Of a stretch of 42,908 nucleotides of DNA, positions 17,905-26,088 are shown piece by piece. Source of the DNA: Rhodospirillaceae bacterium (GTDB lineage Bacteria; Pseudomonadota; Alphaproteobacteria; Rhodospirillales; Magnetospirillaceae); NCBI GenBank assembly GCA_013349665.1, contig DUZF01000002.1, forward strand, positions 1-42,908, in the 5' to 3' direction. The position numbers and the translations under genes are program-made. The notes under the pieces were generated by a model. The model worked only from the letters and a program-made list of their open reading frames with translations. It was not told the DNA's origin and ran no database searches. Position 1 is the stretch's first letter, and every line of letters starts with the position of its first letter.

Positions 17905-18304
17905 CTGCAATAATTTGCCGCATACCAGCCGCCATCGCCGCGTCGCGATCAAACGTCACAGTATAGGCGCACCCCGCCGCGTGGGCGCTGCGTTCGATCA
18001 GGCAGTCGGCAAATCCGGCTTTGATATTATTGCGAAAAGCATGAAGCGACTGCCACACAACGTCGGAATTTTGGACAACCAGCTCTTTGGCCCGCAGAAC
18101 CGTTTCAACCACGTCACCTAACTTATCGTCGCTAGTTTGATAACAACTGGTCAGCACCCAAACCAGTTCCACCATTGTGACAAGAGAGATGAACCCCGTG
18201 GATTCGCGAGAGAAGGACTCCATCAACGCGGTCGCTTGAGCGGCTTGGATTGGATCGTCCTGGGTAAAGTATCGGACCAAAACATTGGTATCGAGACCAA
18301 TCAT
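17894..18304 (-). CDS. VapC-type PIN-domain toxin
   Basis: MIGLDTNVLVRYFTQDDPIQAAQATALMES...GFADCLIERSAHAAGCAYTVTFDRDAA. Confidence 0.88.
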   Translation of the reverse strand: MIGLDTNVLVRYFTQDDPIQAAQATALMESFSRESTGFISLVTMVELVWVLTSCYQTSDDKLGDVVETVLRAKELVVQNSDVVWQSLHAFRNNIKAGFADCLIERSAHAAGCAYTVTFDRDAAMAAGMRQIIAGAG

Positions 18305-18561
18305 CTGGCGGCGGCTCCCTGCGTGGCGATCGCGGCGTTCATCTCTTCAATGGAAACCGACCTCGTCGCGGGAATGATCCCCTTCAGGCTTTTAACCGAT
18401 TTTGTGGCGGCCATCACTGCGAACTGGCCATTTTCTGTCTCAACAAATTCAATCCGGTCACCTGTGCCGAGTCCCAACGCGGTTCTCACGCTTACCGGGA
18501 TCGTCACCTGTCCTTTCGATGTTAAAACAGCGACAGCCATAGTCGTTCCTTTCTCGCGCAA
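18301..18561 (-). CDS. AbrB/VapB-type antitoxin
   Basis: MAVAVLTSKGQVTIPVSVRTALGLGTGDRIEFVETENGQF; four-base overlap with vapC. Confidence 0.87.
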   Translation of the reverse strand: MREKGTTMAVAVLTSKGQVTIPVSVRTALGLGTGDRIEFVETENGQFAVMAATKSVKSLKGIIPATRSVSIEEMNAAIATQGAAAR

Positions 18562-18564
18562 ACA

Positions 18565-18586
18565 TTCCTTACTTTATGGTAAGGAA
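18565..18586. promoter_or_regulatory. Palindromic operator of the VapBC pair
   Basis: TTCCTTAC-tttatg-GTAAGGAA. Confidence 0.65.
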
Positions 18587-18720
18587 GTGCCCGCTGCAAG
18601 GAATCTGAATTCCAGGCGTTTTTCCAATAAAGTCCCGTCATCCGCGGATTTATTCCGCGGATCCACGCGGTGGTGCACGGCCGGCGGTGGGATCATCCCT
18701 TGGTCTGCGGTTCGGGACGG

Positions 18721-18754
18721 CGTGGATGCCCGTGACGAGCACGGGCATGACGGC
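18721..18754. repeat. Short palindromic dispersed repeat, second copy
   Basis: cgtggatgcccgtgacgagcacgggcatgacggc; compare 4962-4996. Confidence 0.55.
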
Positions 18755-18853
18755 ATCGCATAGTGCGGCCATGTCAAGCGGTCGGTTCCGGCGTTGCCAT
18801 GAGAACAACATCTAAAAGTTGCAAGGATCGGCGTCGCTTGGCATAGTCGGGTC

Positions 18854-19141
18854 ATGCCGGGTGGCTGGGTTTACATCCTGACGGATCGACCGAATGGAAC
18901 GCTGTATGTCGGCGTCACCAGCGATCTGGCCCGTCGTACCTGGGAGCACCGGGAAGGGGCTGTCGACGGGTTTACCAAGCGCTATGGCTTGAAACGGCTG
19001 GTCTATGCCGAACCCCATGAGGACATCCGCGCGGCGATACAGCGGGAAAAAACCCTCAAACATTGGCCGCGCGCCTGGAAGGTACGGCTGATCCTTGAGG
19101 CCAATCCGGGTTGGGCCGACCTCTACAATCTCTTGATGTGA
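18854..19141 (+). CDS. GIY-YIG domain protein
   Basis: GGWVYILTDRPNGTLYVGVTSDLARRTWEHREGAVDGFTKRYGLKRLVYAE. Confidence 0.92.
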   Translation: MPGGWVYILTDRPNGTLYVGVTSDLARRTWEHREGAVDGFTKRYGLKRLVYAEPHEDIRAAIQREKTLKHWPRAWKVRLILEANPGWADLYNLLM

Positions 19142-19170
19142 ATTACAGGCGCCATCTCAGCAAAGATCGA

Positions 19171-19566
19171 CTATCTGCCCCGAAATGCCTTGGCAACGGC
19201 AGAGGGGATATTGGGACTGGCAGGATTGACGGCGACATCGCGGGTCATCGGCCGCACCACAAGGTCCATGTCCTCCATCGGGATCGCGCCGAGAAGAACC
19301 TCGTCACCCATGACCATGCCACCGACAAAGCATTGACGATTGCCGAACTGAACACGGATCGGTCCGACGTAGGGAATTAACCTTTTGGAGCCGTCGGCCA
19401 GTGTCACTTCGCGCTTTTCCTGCTCGGTCAGGCTCAACTGGATTGCCACATGCGGAGGAATGCAAAGATGCAAGGCGCCGGTGTCCGCCAATGCGGCACA
19501 TTCGATAGCGGCGAGGTCCGGCATTACCGGGTTGCTCAACTTTAGGCTGGCGTAAGCTATGCCCAT
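19171..19566 (-). CDS. Retropepsin-like (clan AA) aspartic protease-like protein
   Basis: AALADTGALHLCIPPHVA; VGPIRVQFGNRQCFVGGMVMGDEVLLGAIPMEDMDLVV. Confidence 0.7.
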   Translation of the reverse strand: MGIAYASLKLSNPVMPDLAAIECAALADTGALHLCIPPHVAIQLSLTEQEKREVTLADGSKRLIPYVGPIRVQFGNRQCFVGGMVMGDEVLLGAIPMEDMDLVVRPMTRDVAVNPASPNIPSAVAKAFRGR

Positions 19567-19676
19567 ATCTATCTCCGTCGAACCGCAATCCTATCACTGA
19601 TTGCTGCCGCTGCCGAGCCAACCGTCGACATAGGCACACGAAACCCGGCAGGCCGGGCCATGACGGCACCATCGGC

Positions 19677-20438
19677 CTAAAAAAACCTCAGCCAGCCACG
19701 AGATTTCGCCGGCACCGTCACCGGTGACACCACCGGCGGGGCGCCGATGGCGCGGTTGCCATCGTCGACCCATTGGGCGACGGTGGTGAACCGGCAGCCC
19801 TTGGCGCGCAGGTCGTCAAGCATGACCGGCATGGCGGCGATGGTGCCGTCATGGATGTCGTGGAACAGGAACACGCCATTGGCGCCGCTGCCGCGGGTCA
19901 GCACATCGCCTTCCAACTGGGCCACCGTATGATAGCGCCAGTCCAGGCTGTCGCGGGTCCACAGAACCAGCTGCAGGCCGTCCCGGCGGGCCTGCTCCAC
20001 CAGTGCGGCGTCGTAGGCGCCATAGGGCGGGCGGAAAAAATGCGGCTCGACGCCCAGCGAGCGCAGCAGGGCCACGGTGTCCTCGATTTCCTTCTGGCGG
20101 GCCGCTTCATCAAGCTTGCGCATGTCCGGATGGTCCCAGGAATGGTTTTCCACCTCATGGCCTTCCGCCACCATGCGTCGGACCAGATCGGGAAAGCGGC
20201 GCACATGCTCGCCCAGTACGAAGAAGGTCGCCTTGACCTGTTTGCTGGCCAGAATATCCAGCAGCTGTCCGGTATGCGGGCCGGGACCGTCATCGAAGGT
20301 GACGGCGCAGTCGCCGCTCTGCTTCGCTTCCCGGGCCATGGTGGTGAAGTCCAGGACCGGCGGCGTTTCGCCGCGGGCCGGCCAGGGCAAGGCCAGCAGC
20401 AGAAGGACAATTCTGAAATGACACCAATGCTGAAGCAT
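19677..20438 (-). CDS. Polysaccharide deacetylase (NodB homology, CE4)
   Basis: CAVTFDDGPGPHTGQLLDILASKQVKATFFVLGEHV; EGHEVENHSWDHPDM; FFRPPYGAYD. Confidence 0.92.
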   Translation of the reverse strand: MLQHWCHFRIVLLLLALPWPARGETPPVLDFTTMAREAKQSGDCAVTFDDGPGPHTGQLLDILASKQVKATFFVLGEHVRRFPDLVRRMVAEGHEVENHSWDHPDMRKLDEAARQKEIEDTVALLRSLGVEPHFFRPPYGAYDAALVEQARRDGLQLVLWTRDSLDWRYHTVAQLEGDVLTRGSGANGVFLFHDIHDGTIAAMPVMLDDLRAKGCRFTTVAQWVDDGNRAIGAPPVVSPVTVPAKSRGWLRFF

Positions 20439-20545
20439 TGGATCACTCTGCGGCAGGCAGGCGGCTTTGTCGATGGCCGTTGCCGGGCGGGGTCTTTCAG
20501 CCTACTCTCCAGCCTTTACGCCGTTTCTTGGTGAAAGGTTGACGG

Positions 20546-20953
20546 TTGCCCGGCCGGGGTCCCAATTCTGCGCGGTTCATCGCCCTTATCGACGAACTTC
20601 GCCAAAAGATCACGCATGAGCGGATCACCTCGCTGATCAAGGAAATCAAGCAGGACGAGCTGATCGCCCTGCTGAAGCTTGAGGCCGAGCTGAAATCCCG
20701 CTATCTGGTGGCCGTCCTCGAACTGATCGATCCCAAGATGACCGATCTGGCCCATCATCTTGACGAGGCACGCCGGTTCCGTGAAATGACGGACGAAGTC
20801 GGCATCGCCGTAAAAAATATAGTCGATGGCGTTCTGGCCCAGGAAATCCCCATGCCCGGACTGACCCTGGAGCCGGATCTGACCCCGGAGGTCGAGCGCG
20901 CCATCGAAATCTTCATGCAGACTGATGACCATTATTGGGATCAACCGGAGTAG
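20546..20953 (+). CDS. Hypothetical helical protein (about 135 aa)
   Basis: ORF immediately upstream of the phosphohexomutase, same strand. Confidence 0.55.
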   Translation: MPGRGPNSARFIALIDELRQKITHERITSLIKEIKQDELIALLKLEAELKSRYLVAVLELIDPKMTDLAHHLDEARRFREMTDEVGIAVKNIVDGVLAQEIPMPGLTLEPDLTPEVERAIEIFMQTDDHYWDQPE

Positions 20954-20959
20954 CCCGCC

Positions 20960-22351
20960 ATGACAACCGGAGTCAAAGCCCGCCTGCACCCGACGATTTT
21001 CCGCGAATACGACATCCGCGGCATCGTCGGCGAAACCCTGTTCGCCGAGGACGCCCATGCCCTGGGCCAGGCTTTCGCCTCGCGCGTCGGCCCGGGCGGG
21101 CGGGTTGCGGTGGGCTATGACGGGCGCCTGTCCAGTCCGCAGCTGTCGTCGGCGCTGATGGCCGGCCTTGTCGCCGGTGGGGCGCAGGTGGTGGATATCG
21201 GGCGGGGGCCGACGCCGATGCTGTATTTCGCCAGCCATCATCTGGCCACCGATGGCGCCATGATGGTGACCGGCTCGCATAATCCGCCCAGCCATAACGG
21301 CCTCAAGATGATGCTGCGCGGCAAGCCGTTCTTTGGCCCCGACATCAAGGATCTGGGTGTCCGCGCCGCCGCCGCGGCGACCGCCGGGCAGGCCGGCGGC
21401 CGGGAGTCCCGCGACGTCTCCGCCGCCTATCTTGCCAAGCTGCTGACGGAAGCGCCGGCGGGCCGCCCGCTGACGGTGGTGTGGGATCCCGGCAATGGCG
21501 CCACCGGCGACATCGTCACCAGGCTGACCGCCGCCCTGCCCGGGCGCCATGTGCTGATCAACGAGACGATCGATGGGCATTTCCCCGCCCATCATCCCGA
21601 TCCCACCGATCCCCATACCCTGGAGCAGCTGATTGCCCGGGTGGCGGCCGAGGGCGCCGATCTCGGCATCGCCTTCGACGGCGACGGCGACCGCATCGGC
21701 GTCATCGACGGCAAGGGGCGGATCCTGTGGGGCGACCAGATCCTCATGCTGCTGGCCGAGGAGGTCCTGGCCAACCAGCCGGGGGCGCCGATCATGGCCG
21801 ATGTCAAGGCCAGCAAGGCGCTGTTCGACCGCATCGCCCAGCTGGGCGGCAAGCCGGTGATGTGGAAGACCGGGCATTCGCTGATCAAGACGCGGATGGC
21901 CGAATTGAAGGTGCCGCTGGCCGGCGAGATGAGCGGCCATATCTTTTTTGCCGACCGCTATTTCGGCTTCGACGACGCCATCTATGCCGCCATCCGACTG
22001 CTGCGGCTGGTGGCCGGCTGGCAAGGAGTCAGCCTGGCCGACCGCTATGACGGCCTGCCGCGCCTGCTCAATACCCCCGAACTGCGCTTTGACTGCGCCG
22101 ACGAGGTGAAGTTCAAGGTGGTGGCCGAGGTTCGCGACCGCCTCAAGGGCGGTCCCGGCGCGGTCGACGATCTCGATGGGGTGCGGGTCACCCATGCCGA
22201 CGGCTGGTGGCTGCTGCGCTCGTCCAATACCCAGGCGGTGCTGGTGGCCCGTGCCGAGGGCGAGGACGAGGCGGCCCTGGGGCGCATGAAGGCCGAACTG
22301 GCGCAGCATCTGAAGGCGGCCGGGGTGCCGGTGCCGCCGGGCATATTGTAG
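20960..22351 (+). CDS. Phosphomannomutase/phosphoglucomutase
   Basis: FREYDIRGIVGETL; MVTGSHNPPSHNGLKMM; DGDGDRIGVIDGKG; SGHIFFADRYFGFDDAIYAAIRLL; RSSNTQAVLVARAE. Confidence 0.93.
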   Translation: MTTGVKARLHPTIFREYDIRGIVGETLFAEDAHALGQAFASRVGPGGRVAVGYDGRLSSPQLSSALMAGLVAGGAQVVDIGRGPTPMLYFASHHLATDGAMMVTGSHNPPSHNGLKMMLRGKPFFGPDIKDLGVRAAAAATAGQAGGRESRDVSAAYLAKLLTEAPAGRPLTVVWDPGNGATGDIVTRLTAALPGRHVLINETIDGHFPAHHPDPTDPHTLEQLIARVAAEGADLGIAFDGDGDRIGVIDGKGRILWGDQILMLLAEEVLANQPGAPIMADVKASKALFDRIAQLGGKPVMWKTGHSLIKTRMAELKVPLAGEMSGHIFFADRYFGFDDAIYAAIRLLRLVAGWQGVSLADRYDGLPRLLNTPELRFDCADEVKFKVVAEVRDRLKGGPGAVDDLDGVRVTHADGWWLLRSSNTQAVLVARAEGEDEAALGRMKAELAQHLKAAGVPVPPGIL

Positions 22352-24250
22352 ATGTCAGCCGCTTTATTTTTTGCCAGGGCGGCCCGATTTATCACCGCCG
22401 GAGCAGTCGACCGGGCCATTCCGTTCCTGCGGGCCAGTCTTGCTCTCGACCCGGTCTCGGCCGATGCTCTGTTCTGCCTTGCAGATGAGATTGCATTGCG
22501 GCGTGTTTTGAGGCTCGACCCGACGGAAGCTGCCGCCTTGAGTAACCTGGGGGTCTTGCTGGCCAACAATTCTCGGGGAGCGACCCTCTGTTTCCGCACC
22601 GCCCTGGCGCTGTGTCCGGGGATGGCCGAAGTGTGGAACAATTTTGGTAATCTTCTGCAACGACAGGGGCAAGTGACGGAGGCCAGCGTCGCACTGGAAC
22701 GGGCGGTGACCCTCGCTCCGGGACGCACCGAGGCTTGGAACAGCCTGGGGAATGCAAGGATGCAGCAAGGCGATATGGTGGTGGCCGAAGGGTGCTACCG
22801 TCAGGCGCTCGAAATCAGTCCGCGCCATGTAAAGGCACTCTCTCATCTGGCCGGCCTGCTGGAGCAGACCGGACGGACGTCCGAAGCTCTGGCGGCCTAT
22901 GAGACGGCTCTTGATGTCGACCCTCTGAATTGCCTGGCTCTCTCCGGTGCCGCCCATATGCGACGCCAGCTATGTGACTGGCGGCGTCACTCTCAAGACG
23001 AAGAGGCCTTGAAAGAGGCCGTAAGATCGGGTGACGGCCATATTTCCCCCTTCGTCTTCCTTACCGTCGGCTCCACGATGGAGGAGCAGCGCCTCTGTGC
23101 CCGCCAATGGGCACTCCGTCAATGCCACGGCATTGAGCCTCTGCCTCCCCGCGAGCCTGGATCGGGACGCATCCGGTTGGGCTATCTGTCCGCGGACTTC
23201 TATGAACATGCCACCGCCTATCTGACGGCAGAATTATTTGAACTCCATGACCGCCGCCAATTCGAGGTTTTCGCCTATTCATGGGCTGAAGATGACGGCA
23301 GCCCGATGCGAGGCCGTCTGGAATCGGCCTTCGATCATTTTACGGATATCCGGCGGATGTCCCATGAGGAGGCAGCGCGGCTGATCCGTGAGGATGGCAT
23401 CGACGTTCTTCTGGACGTCAAGGGTTATACCCGATATGCCCGAACGGAGATTTTAGCCTATCGGCCGGCTCCGGTTCAGGTCAATTTCCTGGCCTATCCG
23501 GGAACAATGGGGGCGCCATTCATTGATGCCATCATCGCTGATCCGTTCGTTCTACCGCCCGACTTGCATCACGTCTTTGACGAGCGGGTGGTCATCTTGC
23601 CGGACTGTTATCAGCCGAATGACCGGCAAAGGGCAATTTGCGAACTAGCCGTGACCCGAGCCGAAGTTGGTTTGCCGGACAGTGGGCCGGTGTTCGCCAG
23701 CTTCAACAACAGCTACAAACTGACGCCACAGATGTTCGACATCTGGATGCGGTTGTTGCGAGCGACACCTGACAGCGTGCTATGGCTGTTGGCGGCAGGT
23801 CAGGAAATGGAGGATAACCTGCGTCGCGAGGCGTCTTCCCGCAGTGTGGCGCCGGAACGTCTGGTGTTCGCGGGGAAAATGCCCTTGGCTACACATCTGG
23901 CGCGTCACCGGCTGGCTGATCTGTTTCTCGATACGCTACCCTACAATGCCCATACGACAGCTAGCGACGCCCTCTGGGCGGGGTTGCCGGTGTTGACCTG
24001 TGTCGGCGCGACCTTTGCCGGTAGGGTGGCTGCCAGTCTATTGCGGGCGACGGGGCTGCCAGAACTGATCACCAACTCCTTGGCGGAATATGAGGCCAAG
24101 GCGCTCGAGTTGACCAGGGCACCGGAAACGCTGAGAGAATTGCGGCAGCGCCTGCAGGACAACCGTCTGAGGGCCGTTTTGTTCGACAGTGAGCGCTATA
24201 CTCGCAATCTTGAGGCGGCCCTTCGTCAACTACATGTCAAGAGCGCATAA
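22352..24250 (+). CDS. TPR protein with OGT (GT41-like) catalytic domain
   Basis: N-terminal TPRs; RIRLGYLSADFYEHATAYL...FLAYPGTMGAPFIDAIIADPFVLPP...LPDCYQPNDRQR...FASFNNSYKLTPQMFDIWMRLL. Confidence 0.9.
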   Translation: MSAALFFARAARFITAGAVDRAIPFLRASLALDPVSADALFCLADEIALRRVLRLDPTEAAALSNLGVLLANNSRGATLCFRTALALCPGMAEVWNNFGNLLQRQGQVTEASVALERAVTLAPGRTEAWNSLGNARMQQGDMVVAEGCYRQALEISPRHVKALSHLAGLLEQTGRTSEALAAYETALDVDPLNCLALSGAAHMRRQLCDWRRHSQDEEALKEAVRSGDGHISPFVFLTVGSTMEEQRLCARQWALRQCHGIEPLPPREPGSGRIRLGYLSADFYEHATAYLTAELFELHDRRQFEVFAYSWAEDDGSPMRGRLESAFDHFTDIRRMSHEEAARLIREDGIDVLLDVKGYTRYARTEILAYRPAPVQVNFLAYPGTMGAPFIDAIIADPFVLPPDLHHVFDERVVILPDCYQPNDRQRAICELAVTRAEVGLPDSGPVFASFNNSYKLTPQMFDIWMRLLRATPDSVLWLLAAGQEMEDNLRREASSRSVAPERLVFAGKMPLATHLARHRLADLFLDTLPYNAHTTASDALWAGLPVLTCVGATFAGRVAASLLRATGLPELITNSLAEYEAKALELTRAPETLRELRQRLQDNRLRAVLFDSERYTRNLEAALRQLHVKSA

Positions 24251-26083
24251 AGCTTCGCCGATTCTTGCCACGACGTCGGTCCAGTCCTGCCGACGGGATT
24301 GGCGAAACAGCCGCAAGGATGGATACCAGGGGCTGTCTTGACGATCCAGGAGCCAGCGCCAGTCAGGGTCGGCAGGCAGCATGACCCAGGCTGGTCTGCC
24401 CATGGCTCCCGCTAAATGGGCAACCGCCGTGTCCACCGTCAGCAACAGGTCCAGTTGAGAGAGAGCCCCTGTTGTTTCGGCTAGATCCTTGAGCCAGGGG
24501 GAAAGATCCTCTATCGCGGTGTCGAAGCGGGGCCGTTCGCCGAGTTGCAGACTGTACCAGCGGGTGCCGGATTGACTGAACAACGGAGCCAAGGCATCGA
24601 ACGGCATCGAACGGTTGTGATCGTTTCGATGGTTGGGCGAGCCCGCCCAGACCAGGCCGACCCGCAGCGCGTTGTCCTCAGCCAGCCGTGCGGCCCAGGC
24701 TTCGACGATGGATTTTTCAGCCACAAGGTACGGAACGGGTATTTGGGCGAGGTCGGGGAGGGTGATGCCAAAAAGCGCCGGCAAGCTCATCAGCGGACAG
24801 TGCACAGCAATTTCCGGAAGGGGTGCGCCGGTTTCAACCACCCCGTCGATGCCTTCGAGATTGGACAGCAAGCGAACCAGTTGCGGTGGCACCTGCAGCA
24901 GGACGCGGCCTCCGCTACGCCTTGCCAAGGGGATGAATCGGCAAAACTGCAAGCAGTCTCCCAGCCCCTGTTCGGCGTGCAGTAACAAGGTCCGTCCGCA
25001 AATGTCTTCGCCCTGCCACCGGGGCTGGGCAAAACCGGGGCTGGGCAATTCCTTCAAACTGCCGCGCCAGCGCCACTCGTATTCCTGCCATCCGGTCCGC
25101 AGTTCGCCTTGCAGCAGCAGGAGCAGCGAACGGTTGAATCGTGCCTCGGCGAAGTCGGCGTCGAGGCGAATAGCTTCATCTAAAGCGGAGGCTGCTTCGT
25201 CATAGCGGCCCAGGCCTTTGAGGGTAACGGCCAAGTTGGAATGGGCTTCAGCTTGCCCCGGAGCGATACGGATTGCCAGTTGGTAAGCCGACCGGGCGTC
25301 CTCCAGATTTCCCTGATCCCTCAAAAGGTTTCCCCGGTTGCAATAGGGAGTAGCGAGGCCGGGATGAAGAATATGGGCAGTTTTGTAGTCTGCAAGGGCC
25401 TCGCCGGAGCGACCCAGACGGCTGACCGCAAGACCCCTGCCGGCATAAGCCTCAGCGAAGCCTGGGCGGAGCGTTATGGCACGGCCATAGGCTTTCTCCG
25501 CCGCGTCAAGCTGGCCCGCCCCTGTCAAGGCATTGCCGCCGTTGTGATAGGCTTCGGCGAGTTCAGGTTTTAGACAGGCGGCAGAAGCGCAGGCGCAGGC
25601 TCCCGCGGCCGGGTCGGACCGCTCGGTCAGGCAGTCTCCCCGATTGGCATGGGCTTCCGCAAAATCGGGCCGCAGGCTGATGGCGCGGGCCGAAGCCCGC
25701 AGAGCCTGGTCGAGATGACCAAGACTTTTGAGCATTGCGCCGAGATTGGCCTGAGCGTCCGGGAAATCCGGTTGCAATGCGCTGCTGGTCCGGTAGGCGG
25801 TACAGGCATCTTCGGCCCGCCCCAGATCACTGTGGACGATACCAAGGTTATAGAAACAGGTGGCCGCCTTAGGAGAGACGCGGATGGCTCTGCAGATCAA
25901 TTTTGCCCCCAAAGCCGGCTGTCCGAGCCGATGAGTGGCAATACCCAACAGATGCAAGGCGTCAACATGTCTTGGGTTGTTGGCCAGAACCTGGCGGTAC
26001 TGTCGACAGGCTGTCGTCAGGTGGCCAGTCTGCTGGGATTCTATCGCCGCAGTCACTATCTGGGTGGCATCCGGCATATCCAC
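24230..26083 (-). CDS. TPR protein with C-terminal GT9/heptosyltransferase-like domain
   Basis: Tandem TPRs; GWQEYEWRWRG...LLLHAEQGLGDCLQFCRFIPLARR...GLVWAGSPNHRNDHNRSMPFDALAPLF...LLLTVDTAVAHLAGAMGRPAWVMLPADPDWRW. Confidence 0.88.
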   Translation of the reverse strand: MDMPDATQIVTAAIESQQTGHLTTACRQYRQVLANNPRHVDALHLLGIATHRLGQPALGAKLICRAIRVSPKAATCFYNLGIVHSDLGRAEDACTAYRTSSALQPDFPDAQANLGAMLKSLGHLDQALRASARAISLRPDFAEAHANRGDCLTERSDPAAGACACASAACLKPELAEAYHNGGNALTGAGQLDAAEKAYGRAITLRPGFAEAYAGRGLAVSRLGRSGEALADYKTAHILHPGLATPYCNRGNLLRDQGNLEDARSAYQLAIRIAPGQAEAHSNLAVTLKGLGRYDEAASALDEAIRLDADFAEARFNRSLLLLLQGELRTGWQEYEWRWRGSLKELPSPGFAQPRWQGEDICGRTLLLHAEQGLGDCLQFCRFIPLARRSGGRVLLQVPPQLVRLLSNLEGIDGVVETGAPLPEIAVHCPLMSLPALFGITLPDLAQIPVPYLVAEKSIVEAWAARLAEDNALRVGLVWAGSPNHRNDHNRSMPFDALAPLFSQSGTRWYSLQLGERPRFDTAIEDLSPWLKDLAETTGALSQLDLLLTVDTAVAHLAGAMGRPAWVMLPADPDWRWLLDRQDSPWYPSLRLFRQSRRQDWTDVVARIGEALCALDM

Positions 26084-26088
26084 CTTAA

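Noticed and set aside
20516-22309. 597-aa minus-strand ORF
   Set aside because: Antisense shadow of the phosphohexomutase and the upstream small gene.
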